In this document: positions 1-10,616 of the stretch, in pieces
Position numbering within the stretch: position 1 is the first letter of the stretch
How the letters are laid out: every line of letters begins with the position of its first letter
Assembly: GCA_013076295.1 (NCBI GenBank)
Contig: RQOL01000466.1
Span: forward strand, 5,623,080-5,687,079
DNA length: 64,000 bases
Origin: Sanderia malayensis
Lineage: Eukaryota; Cnidaria; Scyphozoa; Semaeostomeae; Pelagiidae
Direction: 5' to 3'
Position numbers and translations under genes: made by a program
The notes under the pieces: generated by a model
What the model was told of the DNA's origin: nothing
What the model saw: the letters and a program-made list of their open reading frames with translations, nothing else
Database searches by the model: none

Positions 1-285
1 CACAATGACCAAAACGACTCCCTGGAAGAACAGTATCGCTTTATTTCACATATGCAATATCCTTATTTTATTTTATTTAACGACTTAAGCAATCAATTAT
101 GTTATTAGATATCATGTATCTTAGATTTAAAACTGAGGGGATATCGTTATAATGAATTTAATAAAAAAAAAGCGTTTGAAATTTTTCGAGGTGAGCGTGG
201 AGGTGTATCTGTCAACTTAGTGTTTATACCCATTTCACAGGATGGATATACCGTTGCCTATACCTGAAAGAGCAAGTCAGTTCAA
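1..285. other. no gene recognised
   Basis: AT-rich sequence with stops in all frames; I see no coding, repeat or RNA feature that I can support before the HECT remnant. Confidence 0.5.
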
Positions 286-786
286 GTGCTGTGTTGTATA
301 TACGGCCATCCCCGAAATAAATCCAGTCTAATTCAGGAGCTAATCTACAATGAGGTAATTAGATCAAGAAAAGATCTGATAGAAGAAATCAAAGAAGGTC
401 TTGAAACTCTGGGATTTTTCAAAGCCATTGAATCATATCCTGAAAGGTTCAAAGAGTTATTCATAGCGAGAAATGAGCGCTTTGAATCAAAAGACTTGCA
501 AGATTTGCTTGAGTATGATGCGGTGAAAGATTTTGCAGAGGAGCAAGCCCGTGACTGGTTTTCGAGCCTTGTTGCCGACTCTGATGACCCATTACAGAAT
601 GATGATCCAGCTTACAATATAGCAGAGGCTCTATTGTCATTTACAACAAGTTGGTAAACACTGCCGATGGTAAACTCAAAACCGACGATGAGAGTTAAAT
701 TTCTCCCAGATGATGACAGCCATGAGCTTCCAACCTCCTCTGCATGCCTAAAAATAATACGGATTCCGACTGTGCATTCAACACAC
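286..786 (+). pseudogene. HECT ubiquitin-ligase fragment (G2E3-like, C-lobe)
   Basis: One reading frame runs 286-657, meets a stop (TAA), and continues in the same frame from about 658 to 786. The first part has the pattern of the HECT linker helices (KEGLETLGFFKAIESYPERF, then ELF). The second part reads KFLPDDDSHELPTSSAC followed by LKIIRIPT, which matches the HECT C-lobe ending, where a Leu-Pro-x-(S/T)-x-Ala-Cys motif carries the catalytic cysteine that accepts ubiquitin. The catalytic Cys is therefore present, but the frame has an internal stop and the N-lobe is missing. CAAG|GTAAAC at about 785 could be a splice donor. The N-lobe-to-linker part of the same family appears on the minus strand at 42990-43610, so this is probably a repeated transposon-borne or retrocopied G2E3-like ligase rather than a host gene. 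Family recognition is from memory of motif order. Confidence 0.6.
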
Positions 787-1066
787 ACAAGGTAAACTCA
801 GAGATGCTATGATGATAACATTAAAGTTTGGAAGGAAAGGCTTTCCCAACCCATGAGGCCACCAACTCGGGAAAAGTCAGAGGCATACACAATTTCGACT
901 TTATAACTATCAGGTTTTTTTAAATACTACATATAATTTTCTAGGTATATATATCCTAGGTATATTTCCTTGGTATTCCTAGGTAGCTATATGTATAGCA
1001 TAATGTGATGAATTATACTTTAAAAATAATTCATTTTGCTTTTAATTTGCTTGTGATACTGTGATA
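787..1066. other. no gene recognised; CCTAGGTATA-type short repeats
   Basis: AT-rich spacer. Positions 943-990 hold several near-copies of CCTAGGTATA, a low-complexity palindromic motif. Nothing coding. Confidence 0.5.
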
Positions 1067-1554
1067 CTAAGTGTATATTGTGTTTTTGAGGTGTTCTCTG
1101 ACATATAAGTATGTATTAATTTCATCACTATCATTACCAACATGATCAAGCCGCAGTTGGTCAATGTTTAGACTCTCTAGGGCATTTCTGGATATGCTCG
1201 TGATTTTTGGAATACAGATTGCTTCATCGGTAACCGGTCCATCGAATCTCTCTGATGGCAAAGATCCATCCCAATCTACACCATGTGATGTATATGTTTC
1301 AATAACATCATCTCCAGGGGTGTAGTTGTGCGTGCCTTCAACCCAAAGCTGTACAGGCGTCTTATTGATTCAGTACGAACAGGGTGGTTATGATATCCTT
1401 CCAAGAAAGTTTCCATATGCGTGTTGATTCTGGGCAGGTACACGTATTCAAGACGAAACAAGTCAACTTCATCATTGACATCTAAATGTCCGTTATCTTC
1501 TAAGTAATGAAAGAAATAAACAGCCATGGAACAAATCTCGCCAAAACCTCTCAA
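1067..1554 (-). pseudogene. integrase-core-type transposase, C-terminal fragment
   Basis: Two minus-strand frames belong together. The upstream part (1276-1554) contains FFHYLEDNGHLDVNDEVDLF, then LEYVYLPRIN and YHNHPVRTE. The downstream part, in another frame, starts GVDWDGSLPSERFDG and ends near 1067. This order (HYLEDxGxLDxxNE, LPRIN, NHPVRTE, G(V/I)DWDG) is the signature of the DDE integrase-core proteins that are repetitive in many invertebrate and fish genomes. A frameshift lies at about 1265-1285 and everything N-terminal, including the first catalytic acids, is missing. It overlaps the start of the next feature on the other strand, so at least one is a truncated insertion. Non-functional remnant. 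Confidence 0.6.
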
Positions 1555-2773
1555 TTTGCATGGTGCATGTCACCGATCAGATTTAGCTTTGGAGTCAGTG
1601 CAGGCAGAAGTACCTGAATTGTCCATTTGGATGACAAATGTTTTGTCATTTGTTTTATTTTTCAGAACATCGGCAAGGAGAACAAAGCTTCTACACCAAG
1701 AAAATGGAAAATGTTTAAATTTCCCAAAGCATTTCGAAGTGCGATTTGCCGAGCATACATTGAATTTGCTGAACGCAGTATTGCACAACCTTGAGGCTGC
1801 TGAAAAGGTGTTTCAGAAAATGATCTCAGGCACAGTCACTTCTGAAAGAAAAGAGCGCAGCATGGCACAAGGATTTTTAAGCAAATGGAAAGCTGGCTCA
1901 CAGCAATTCTGGCTGACAGTCTTGATGTATGATTTCTGTGCAATATTTCAACGAATTCAAAAGATTTTTCAGAGGTGCGACCTCATTTTACCAGATATAA
2001 TAACTGCACGAGATGCTGCGATCCGAAATCTGATTATCATCAAAGAAATGCCCGTACCTGGCGGTAAAGAGGAACATTACTTGCAAAATTTAGAATTAAG
2101 TGGAGAAGAAAATGAAAGCTTCAGGCAAACAAACAACCAGTTTGTAACATCAATGAGAAGAAGCAATGATGCAGTGAGGGTTGAAATTGTGCAATCTGCC
2201 ATTAATTTCTTGAACGAAAGAATGAATATCGAAGAAGATGGAACAATTAACAGCTTGAAAAAAATTCTAGAATCAAAATCAGCAAACGAATTTATAGTTT
2301 CTAGCAGAGATTTGATATCGCAGATGTTTGGAGACGAAGTTCTTGAAGAATTTGTCAGCAATGTTTGTGCATCTTGGAGCAAAATTTCGGAAATTAAGGA
2401 AATTGCTCTGGAAGATATAGGTAGTATCTACGCTCTGAAACTGCGGAAAATGACTCAAGCTAGTCAAGGAGTCATGAAAAAATTTCTTGCATCATTTTTG
2501 ACGCTGACACTGCACAGCATGGCTACTGAAAGGGCTGTTTCGCATTACAACAATATTAAAACAGTGAGGAGAACCTCTTTGAAGCAGGAAACAATAAACG
2601 GTGTGATGCATGTTTCTTTAAATGGCAACGGTACTGCGTTTTACGATCCAAGGCCTGCTGTTTTTGAATTTTTAAAAATAAAAGAGCGCCGTAATAGGCA
2701 ACCATGCAATGAACTGTACAAAGAAAGGGATTTTACTAAAAAATTTTTTCAAAGAGAGAATGGGACTCTTTAG
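1526..2773 (+). pseudogene. hAT-superfamily transposase, 5'-truncated (KIAA1586/ZBED-like)
   Basis: An open frame of up to 415 codons. Near its start it has LNLHGACHRSDLALE, corresponding to the hAT 'Cys-x2-His plus hydrophobic helix' element that follows the second catalytic Asp. Near its C-terminus ATERAVSHYNNIKTVRR corresponds to the hAT dimerisation motif (x-ERxFSxxxxIKxxxR), followed by a DPRPAVFEFLKIKERRNRQ tail. The N-terminal zinc finger and first catalytic residues are absent, so it cannot be an active transposase; a captured or domesticated C-terminal domain is possible because the frame has stayed open for 1.2 kb. The same family is seen, broken, at 15820-15929 plus 24301-24847 (shared motif DAVRxEVxQSxINFLNxR). 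The ATG at 1526 is only the first available and is unlikely to be the original start. Confidence 0.65.
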
Positions 2774-3278
2774 CACTCTATGTTATGATTTTATAATTTT
2801 GATTTTAAAATTGTGAACGTGCAATAGAACGTATTCTACTTTGTACATGTGACTTCAGGGCGTCGTCGTCATTAGGTTTTCCAGTTTTTTGTGGGCCTTG
2901 ATTTCCCCCACTAGTTAAAATTCCTTAAAAAATGCTATGTTCCAGCCACGTACAAAACTCGCAATCACATGATTAATCCTTGGCAAGTAAACCATATGCA
3001 AGATAAACAAATGTTGTTGATTTTCAATGTCCAGTATTTCTGTTGATGTATGAAGACATTTTATAAGTGAAACATGTAACATGTATAGCAATCTTTCCTG
3101 GGAAACATGAAGTTTTCCAGCACCTTATGGAGCCGACATTTGGTCACACAGAAACCATTAGAATCGTTTTTCCGAGTGTACAAGCTAACGGCCCAAGGCA
3201 CAACACTTAGCCTGCCCATGGAACTTGGTTTCTCTCGCCAGGTTTCGTATTGACGAACTTTATTCAGATTATTGTATA
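2774..3278. other. intergenic, no gene recognised
   Basis: Stops in all frames; no recognisable motif. It ends at the 8-bp target duplication of the next element (3271-3278). Confidence 0.5.
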
Positions 3279-3852
3279 CATAGGCGTAGACTTTGGGGGG
3301 GCTCGGGGGCTCAAGCCCCTCCTGGGTCCTTCTCAGGGGGGGCGCAGCCCCCCTGAGAAATTAACGGTCCATTCAATCATTTAGCTGTTGCTGTATCCGT
3401 TAGATGTTGCTTTGGGAAGTAGGAATTTCTCACTAACTTTCACAACTCAGATCTTTGAGATAACAAACACCCTGTTGTTAGCCGACACCGGAATTTCTAT
3501 TATAAATTATAAGAGTGTCTCAAGTTGTACAGCAGAAAGATCATTCTCAGGCCTAAGGCGATTAAAAAGTTACCTGAGATCAAAAATGTCTCAAGAGCGA
3601 CTGAACACCGTTGCGATTATGAACGTTCACAAAGATGACGTTATGCATTTTTTGACCGATGAACTTATGAATTCTTTTGTAAATAAAAATACTCTTAGAA
3701 AGAATACGTTTTGGGTACCCAAGTAGAAAGGTTACTGCTTAAACTGATATTACTTTTTTGTTTGTTTCCCGTATCATAAGAAACCCAGAATGAAGTTTCC
3801 AAAAAAATTCCACTTGAGCCCCCCCTGGAGAAAATATAACTCTACGCCTATG
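3279..3852 (+). mobile_element. non-autonomous hAT element with 8-bp TSD
   Basis: The ends form inverted repeats: CATAGGCGTAGA at 3279-3290 and TCTACGCCTATG at 3841-3852. The inverted similarity extends into the G-run/GAGCCCCCC segments just inside. The element is flanked by a perfect 8-bp direct repeat ATTGTATA (3271-3278 and 3853-3860), the hAT signature. It is 574 bp and keeps only the C-terminal part of a transposase. A GC-rich hairpin (about 3291-3355: runs of G, CTCAGGGGGG/CCCCCCTGAG) sits just inside the 5' end. Boundaries and TSD are read directly; only the superfamily is inferred. Confidence 0.85.
3388..3726 (+). pseudogene. hAT transposase C-terminal dimerisation domain remnant
   Basis: The frame contains SCTAERSFSGLRRLKSYLRS then KMSQERLNTVAIMNVHKD, the canonical hAT C-terminal dimerisation block. 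All catalytic regions are missing. It lies wholly inside the 574-bp element, so it is the internally deleted remains of that element's own transposase. The frame up to 3726 is intact, so a small dimerisation-only protein is conceivable, but no promoter or start is identifiable. Confidence 0.7.
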
Positions 3853-3982
3853 ATTGTATAGGTACATTTGGACTTATATTAAGGCGGGATGAAAATTGAA
3901 TCCTGTTTATATGAGACCGAGTTACTCGGGTGGCCAGGTTACTTTTGGAATGATGTTTGTTACATGAAGTACAACCAATTTC

Positions 3983-4363
3983 GTGCTCATTTTGGAAGGC
4001 TGTTTGTCGTTGTCAAGATTGTGGTTGGCACCAATATCTGGAAATCTGATAAAGAGGCTGAAATGGCCGACTATTTCAGACATTGTTTTGAATGAAACCG
4101 CGACTATTATGTACAAGGCAACTAATAATCTTGCGCCTACATATTTGTCCGAGCTATTTGTTAAAAATGCAGCTCATAATACTATAAAACTGAGAAACAC
4201 AGAAACTGATTTGCGAATTCCTCTTTTTAAAACTTCAAACCGACAGAAGTCCATTTCATATCGTGGGCCTAAAACCTGGAACCGATTGGGCTTGGATGTC
4301 AAACAAGCACCCACTCTACAGACTTTCAAAAAGAGGCTCAAATGTAGAGAGTTTCCTTTTTAG
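3983..4363 (+). pseudogene. LINE reverse transcriptase C-terminal fragment
   Basis: The frame has the pattern of the extreme C-terminus of metazoan LINE polyproteins: LKWPTISDIV, then ATIMYKATNNLAPTYLSELF, LRNTETDLRIP, ISYRGPKTWNRL and FKKRLK. The catalytic reverse-transcriptase palm and the endonuclease are absent, as expected of a 5'-truncated LINE insertion. A different frame covers 3889-4095 and may carry preceding codons after a frameshift. 3' UTR-like AT-rich sequence follows. Confidence 0.65.
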
Positions 4364-4506
4364 AATACTTTTCTTTTCGTTTATGTAGCATTATTTTATA
4401 TAGATTATCTAATTTCTGTAATTTTGTAAGTAAGATTTTAAATTGTAATTTTTGCACGACCAGAAATTTTACAATACAACCAGAAGGTTTCAACGAGACA
4501 AAACAC

Positions 4507-4856
4507 ATGACCGTAAACGACGTTTCCATCAATAAGCCAGCCCGACCGGATCGTGTATTTCTTAAACTGAAATACTATTCTAAAACGGATCAGTTTGGGC
4601 AGGGCTGCATCGTGATCTTGACTTACTCAGGCACCGCCCTTTGTCCGGTTTCAGCCCTTTTGTACTATCTGCATCTTCGTGGGGATATCGCAGGCCCTCT
4701 TTTTCGGTGGGCAAATGGTTCTCCTCTGTCCAAACAACTTTGAACTCGAAATTACAGACCACCTTGAGTTGTTGTGGATGGCCTAACACATTCACTCTAC
4801 ATAGTTTTCGCATTAGGGCAGCCGCTGTTGTGGCTGCCCTAACGTATGCCGTATAA
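4507..4856 (+). pseudogene. tyrosine recombinase fragment (DIRS/Crypton/phage-integrase type)
   Basis: The first frame (4507-4743) reads KLKYYSKTDQFGQGC, then GTALCPVSALLYYLHLRG and GPLFRWANGSPLS. A second frame (to 4856) continues LQTTLSCCGWPNTFTLHSFRI. KTDQF, CPVSAL, GPLF and the H-x-x-R box (HSFR) are the order found in eukaryotic tyrosine recombinases. The active-site Tyr region and the first Arg are not visible, and a frameshift lies near 4740. It is a decayed piece of a recombinase-encoding transposon; its position directly before a gag-like region is probably juxtaposition. Confidence 0.6.
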
Positions 4857-4912
4857 CGTATACAGCGTATGCCGTTACTCAAGCAAACGCGCGAAATGTT
4901 TTTGTTCGACTT

Positions 4913-5868
4913 TTGAACACTTCTAACGTTGATATCGAGCTACACAAAGGCGAAAAAATTGCTAAATTTTGGCCCGTCATACAAACCGCCCATCAGACCC
5001 CCCAAAACACGTTTGATAATATTATTGGTGCCAGTTTATCTGTTCGTTCTGACGCGTCAACATCCAAGATGTCTTGTCCCGCCAAAACGATGCCTGTCCC
5101 AGTGGAGTCGCCGTCACAGCCTGTGGTGCAAGAGTCTGCTGTGAAGGAGCTTCAAGTGCAACACAAAGCTGTTGTTGCTGCTCTATCAGCAGAAAGGCAA
5201 AGGCCTAACATCAAGCAACAACAACCGTCTTCCTCGTCCTCACCAATGCAAAGGCAGTTTATTTGCTACTTCTGCAACGAGCCAGGCCATATTGCCAGGC
5301 CATATTGCCAGGCACTGTCCAAGGAAGCCACAGTTTCAACGTTTTGGAGGACAACAGAGGCTGGTGCCATACAACCGTGAAAGATGCTCTCTTTGTGAAG
5401 GATTTGGCCACTCAGTTTCCCAATGTGCAAACAAGTGGACTGATGATGTTAATAGTCGATATTTGTCAAGGCCTACTACCGGCCAATCGTCCTCAAATGT
5501 AAGTGCTTCTTTAAACTATTAAGGGGTGGCGTCGTAAGCTGAGACGATCACCCCTGTCGTTTTCTGGTTGGAGTTACTGCTAATAACATAGCCACGGAGG
5601 GGAATCCATTCCTGCACAACCACTTGTTCATTGTTTCGTTAACGACTTTCACGTCAATGCCTTGATTGATACAGGATCGATGCGGTCCATTTTTAGCTAT
5701 GCTGCTTTCTCGAGCATGCCATGTTGTAAACCTCCCATAGTTAGCAGTGGCTTCAATGAATGTGTTTCTGTTACTGACCAGTCATTAACTTCAAAAGGCC
5801 AATTTGTTGGGGACATTAAATTCTCAGACACTGGCCCATCTTATCAAGTTCCTTTTATTGTGTGCTGA
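4913..5868 (+). pseudogene. Ty3/gypsy gag-protease remnant (copy 1)
   Basis: Across frameshifts there is a Pro/Ser/Gln-rich gag tail, a CCHC zinc knuckle (CYFCNEPGHIA) whose second half is displaced by a 13-bp duplication, a second knuckle (CSLCEGFGHSVSQC), then a retropepsin start with the catalytic motif DTGS (IDTGSMRSIFS, about 5665-5695). Reverse transcriptase, RNase H and integrase are absent and no LTR is recognisable. The two-knuckle pattern and the DTGSM(R/K)SI motif match the better preserved copy at 8435-11370, so they are the same family. Confidence 0.6.
5284..5309 (+). repeat. 13-bp tandem duplication inside a zinc knuckle
   Basis: AGGCCATATTGCC occurs twice in a row (5284-5296, 5297-5309). 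Thirteen is not a multiple of three, so the second unit shifts the frame in the middle of the CCHC motif of the gag remnant. Confidence 0.85.
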
Positions 5869-6115
5869 CTATGGACGGTTGCAGCAGAAGAGCCACAGAG
5901 AGCCTCCGTTAGAGTTTTATTTTATTTTCAAAGACACTGTTAGGGAATCGGAAACACCAAGCGGTGATGTAGGCACTACTTTTGCTTGCCGTTACGAAAC
6001 ATCTTGCCAATCACGAGGTGGAAAAAATGCCAAAAATATCAGAAAATGCAGAACTGAAAAATTCTGATGCTGAACCTACGGACGTGATTATCGGAGCAAG
6101 AGAAGTCGCATCCGA

Positions 6116-7210
6116 GTGAAAAAAAGAAAAAAATGTCCCATTTGTAGAAAGGAGATGGAATCCAGGGGTATTGGGAGGCTCATGACGTATATGAATGTTG
6201 CTTGGGCAAGTGGAATGCCAGCTGCCGAGTGTATACACCTGCAGAAAATAGCCGAAACTTCCCTTTACCCCGAGAAAGTCCAGCTAGCTGAAGCTGATTT
6301 GCATGCCATACCGGCGGGCGGGAAATACAAAATTCTGAAGGATGCCATAGTGAACGACTGTTTGGACTTACAACGTTATGCTGGACATTCCCCAAAAATT
6401 GTAGCACTGGAAGATGGGGATTATTCATTATTCATTATATTCATTTTTCAGCCATCGAAAAGAAGGTCAGCTACTATTCAAAACTGAAAAGGGTAATTGT
6501 TTCTTGCGACATGGTCGGTGGAATACTGGATTGCCGTTGTTGCCAAAGAAAACGCTCATGCATTCACAAAGCAGTTTGCCTCTGGAATCTCAGCAGTGTC
6601 AACAAGTTGGCTTCCTTACGTGTTGACTTTCCAGTTAATAAGACAGATGCATCAGAGAGCGAAGAGTCAGATAGAGCCAATGACGATATGGCTGCAAATT
6701 CGAGCCTCTAGCATAATATTGTTTATCTGCCGCAACACTTGATTGTTATCAAACGGATGGGGGCCTATCTGCAACAGTGCAAGCGAATACCTTTGGAGGT
6801 GACGTGCGATATATCTTCATGTCCTAAACAGCTCGGGCCAGCAGAGAAGATTTGCACTGGATGTAATGCAGAACTGGGTAAACCGAACATTATCACAAAT
6901 GAAAGGGACCCTTCAGGGGACTCACGGCCTATACAGGATTTTCTGGACAGGGATTGTACCACATTGGAAAACATATCCCTATGTGCAAAAGGTCATTGGG
7001 TGGCTAACTAATGCATCCATTGAGTGCAGTCAGTACGGAAACATGGAATACTTCCCAATGATGCAAAAATAAAGAGGTGAGCTCTTCCTTTTGTTGTCTC
7101 AGCGTGTGAAAAAAATGCGTGTCGTGGATGACTTCGTTTTTGTTATAAATTTATTTTTCCATCTTTAGGGCATCCTAGATCACGACCCCGAAAGCGATGA
7201 CCCCGAGTAG
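6116..7210 (+). pseudogene. HMGXB3-like / SWIM-zinc-finger repeat protein remnant
   Basis: Pieces in several frames. 6116-6420 includes CPICRKEM (zinc-finger-like) and LALEDG-like VALEDGDYS. After an intron-like pyrimidine tract ending TTTTTCAG (about 6451), another frame gives a SWIM-type zinc-binding patch, DCRCCQRKRSCIHKAVCLW (C-x-C-x(n)-C-x-H). 6780-7070 holds ICTGCNAELGKPNIITNE and ECSQYGNMEYF, two Cys pairs. GTGAGC at about 7077 and TTTAG at about 7166 look like an intron before a short last exon ending DPESDDPE. The order resembles HMG-box-domain-containing-3-like proteins related to KDZ-type transposases; this assignment is tentative. Multiple frameshifts show it is not functional. 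Confidence 0.35.
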
Positions 7211-7215
7211 AACTT

Positions 7216-8250
7216 GTGTGTGGTTGGAGAGTAGTTGGAACGGAAAGTGTCCCAAATGCGGATGAAATTCAAAGCAAACATCCAAGAAAACAGGTGATGA
7301 CAAAATGGGAGGAGCGCACAGTTGAAGATGCTTTCCATGACGTGAGCAAATTCACATCCGATTTAGCTGTTTCATTGCTTGTGTTTCCGATGGCGTAGGT
7401 AAAGCAAATTTCTTTGACATCGAAGAAACCTTCCTACATCTTTGTGGTGAGAGGCTGTCAAACGACCGTGTTAAAATAAAAGAAGTTGATTTCGAGCTAT
7501 ATGGCTTGGCAACCTTTGAGAAATTCTTTCTGGAAGTCTGTGAGTTAAAGTACATAAAGGCCTTAAATGATGAGCGCTTTGACGGCAGGCTTTACTCGAG
7601 TGTTTTGCGAGAAATGTAGAAATGTGTGCTACGATACTTGACTTGGAGCAAAAGATATGAAGAGCACATTTTTATCCTGTTTAAAGCCAATCAAAGATGA
7701 TGGCATCGTCACAGCCGTATTATCAGATCCAGAGACTAAACTTGTGGCCATGAATACGGTACAACAAGAAGCTTGCCAACTATTGCACTCTTTATTTGCA
7801 TTTGGATTTGCTAACCATGCACCGTTTGAAGCATTTTTAGATGAAACAAAAGCAATTTCTTTGCTGTATACAGATGAAGTGATGTACGGTAAAGCAGGAA
7901 ATGTAGCCATGACAGCATTCGACATAGCTTTGTCAATGGGAGGCTCAGAGGCTATTGTACAAAGTTACAGTGTAATGGATAGCCAAAGAGAAGTTCGCCA
8001 GAACCATACTACGTTAGAAGATCGAGCCATACTCGACTGGGCAACAAGCAATGTTGTGAACAGCGAAGGCATCATTTCAGTAGCAACAAAATTTTACATT
8101 GATAGAGTACAATCACTGCATTTACCACGCCAACGAGAGGGAACATTAAAGCGAAAGACAAGCTCATCTTTCAAAGCTAGCCAAGTTCTGAGGCGTATGA
8201 AATCTGAAAAAGGACTTGTTTATGTCACGTGTGTGCTCATCACATGTTAA
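7216..8250 (+). pseudogene. divergent hAT-like transposase, C-terminal half (decayed copy)
   Basis: The longest frame (7657-8250) aligns by eye with the C-terminus of the gene at 32690-37260. Shared landmarks are LDExxxISLxYxxE, DIALxxxGxEAxVxxxYS, a block ending RxIxDW, and near the C-terminus SKV/SQVxxRMxSE. Upstream, 7216-7620 in other frames (ANFFDIEETFLHLCGERLS) corresponds to the preceding region. Stops and frameshifts break it. No terminal repeats are recognised, but it shows that this transposase family has at least two members in this window. Function was presumably DNA transposition; now dead. Confidence 0.5.
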
Positions 8251-8434
8251 AATAAAATAATTGTTTTGAGTTTTATTCCTGTGTTTATTGTTGTAATTTT
8301 ACTAGTGATTAACTATGTTGATTTCATGTCTTGTGTTAGCTGTTGTGTACTATCTGTCATTAGCGTAGTGTGTTCCCTGTTGTATCTTCTACCCTGCGGC
8401 CATCAGAAGAACGCTGTTTTTATGGCGTTTAAAA
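8251..8434. other. spacer, no gene recognised
   Basis: Between two transposon remnants; a hydrophobic open frame here has no recognisable motif. Confidence 0.4.
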
Positions 8435-8449
8435 GCGTCACTCACGGAT

Positions 8450-9286
8450 GCCGAGCCGGATTTATCAGCCGATGCCTATGGTGCGGTATTAAAGCGACAA
8501 TTCATGAAAGGCCTTCCAGTAACCATTCAAATGAAGCTGTTAGAAACAGAGCCCGTGCTAACTTTGGATGCTATGGTTTCTTTCGCAAAACGCTATCGGG
8601 TAATCGAGACGTTGCATCTGGGAAAATCCGACTTCGCCACTTGCGCCACTGGCCCCGCTGAGCCCCCCGTGGCTATGGCCGCCCTCCAACATCAAAAGGA
8701 GCAGCAACAACAACAAATTGCCAAGCTGACTGACATCTGACATGATGACAGCCCTCACCTCCGGTCAGGCCTACCTCGTGGCTGCTTTGGCGGCGCCTAC
8801 CCCTGCCGTGCCAACACCCCGCACCAACGGTTTGCGTTGCTTCCGATGCCACAGAGAAGGCCATATTGCCCGCCAGTGCCCGTCAGCCGCTGCCCAGTGT
8901 GTTCCGGCTGGGGACACACGGCCAATGAATGTGCTACTAACTGCCGAAGGGGATGGAGAGAAAGAGAAAAAGAAATCCAAGAAGACCGTAGTAAGTCAGT
9001 TGAATTATCGTCTTTAAACTACCAAGGGGGTGCCTCGTTAATGGGCTGGAGCGATCAGCACCCCTCTGTATTTTCTGTTGGAGATATTTCTGTTTCCCCC
9101 TCAGCTCAAAAGTTTTATCCTGCACGCCAACCCTTGCTATTTTGCGAAATTTCCAATATTGGGGTATCAGCACTCATTGACACAGGCTCAATGAAGTCCA
9201 TTATCAGTTCGCCTGTGTTTCAGCAAAACTCTGAAAACTGTAAACAGCGCAACCAGCCATGCCCCACTCTAATTGTCCTAAATTAG
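8450..9286 (+). pseudogene. Ty3 gag and protease (copy 2)
   Basis: Frames shift twice. The gag part contains FMKGLPVTIQMKLLETEPVL and a poly-Gln stretch. The nucleocapsid part has two CCHC knuckles in different frames, implying a small indel between 8880 and 8900. The protease region (about 9000-9286) keeps the DTG catalytic triad and flanking hydrophobic strands but stops at 9286. Gag would form the virus-like particle and retropepsin would process it; neither is expressible as it stands. Confidence 0.6.
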
Positions 9287-9880
9287 ATTCACGAACAATA
9301 GGTCAGTTAGAAGCCGCCATCAGTCCTGACCTTGAAGACCACCAGAAACAACATATCCGGGAGACATTGTTAGCTTTTCCGGATGTATTTAACAACGAAC
9401 TTGGGCATACCACAGTTGTGTCCCATAGAATTAACACGGGGGATTCTACACCCATTCGTCAGTACCCCAGACGATTGCCTTTTCATTTTCATGAAGAAGT
9501 TAATACTCAGGTCTCAGATATATTGAAGCAAAATGTCATACAGCCTAGTATTAGCCCATGGGCTTCACCTGTCGTGCTCGTCAAAAAGAAGGACGGCACA
9601 TATCGTTTTTGCATTGATTATCGAAAAGTAAATTTAATAACGAGACAGGATGCCCATCCCTTGCCTCGCGGTCTACCTAGGCCATATTGTTTCTAGTACT
9701 GGTGTACACACTGACCCGAATAAAATCAAAGCGGTACGTGATTTGCCAGCCCCCACAACTGTAAAAAAACCTCGATCTTTCCTGGGATTAGCGGGCTATT
9801 ATAGCCGCTTCATCCCAAATTTTGCTACTATTGCCTCGCCACTCACTGCCCTCACAAAAAAGAACATGCGTTTTAAATGG
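9259..9880 (+). pseudogene. Ty3 reverse transcriptase with the catalytic palm deleted
   Basis: The N-terminal RT fingers are present ([37 protein letters not shown]). At about 9655-9670 the sequence jumps, with a frame change, to the thumb/connection ([33 protein letters not shown]). The YxDD active site and the surrounding roughly 100 residues are missing. The enzyme cannot be active. Confidence 0.75.
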
Positions 9881-9959
9881 ACTAGGTCACACCAAATTTA
9901 CCATCAAACATCGGCCTGGGGCGTTTGTTTTTGTTTGTCGCCTTATTTTAATTCGAAAT

Positions 9960-10616
9960 ATATACCTAGCTTCATAATTAACAAAAATTAAGAAACTAAT
10001 CTAATTCGAATATCTACATACTAAAATTTAATTAAATACAACCCTCCCCAAGAAATCTATATAACCCCTTAAATACATTACATATAACTAACAAATTTTT
10101 ACTGTTTTATATACACTTGATAAAATTATACCCCTTCAGAATGTACACCCCCATTTTATTTACTAATGTGATATGCCCAGTCAACCACATGTATCAAACT
10201 GACATACATTGCAGTTACATCTAATTCCGTCCCAGTTTTTCATCAAACGTTTAAAATTTGCAATATTTTCTGCGGATTTCATTTCCGTTGGTAAGTTATT
10301 CCATATTTTTGGTCCTAGGGCTTTAAGACTATTTGAGCCAAAAGTGACTTGGTTAGGTCTATGATGAGACAAATCATAAGGATTTCTTTGAGAACGACCA
10401 GATAAATTTGTTTTATGTTTGAAAATATCCTTCATAAAGCGTGGGTTTAATTCATTCAAGGTCTTATATATCTCACAACAAAGGGTTTTCAAACGGGAAA
10501 TATGCATAGTGCATTTTTCTGATTTCATCAGTAGATGTTCATAGGAAGATTCGTTATCACTCAAACAAAAACCTCAGCGACCTTTCTTGTATTTTCTCAA
10601 TTTTTGCGATTGATTT
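9960..10616 (-). pseudogene. LINE (CR1/L2-like) 3' end inserted into Ty3
   Basis: The minus strand reads IAKIEKIQERSLRFLFE near 10570-10612, a stop/frameshift, then from 10564: SSYEHLLMKSEKCTMHISRL, CEIYKTLNELNPRF, FGSNSLKALGPKIWNNLPTE and IANFKRLMKNWDG. This is the C-terminal tail of CR1/L2-type LINE polyproteins, which is always last before the 3' UTR. The AT-rich 3' UTR runs toward 9960. The LINE divides the Ty3 RT thumb from its tether/integrase, so it inserted after that element. Confidence 0.65.

Noticed and set aside
4507..5868. A single DIRS-like element (tyrosine recombinase plus gag)
   Set aside because: The downstream region carries an aspartic protease and matches the nearby Ty3 family, which uses a DDE integrase; the recombinase is better seen as a separate fragment.
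10535..10615. N-terminus of the Ty3 integrase ORF
   Set aside because: These codons are the antisense of a LINE coding tail (KIEKIQERSLRF on the minus strand).
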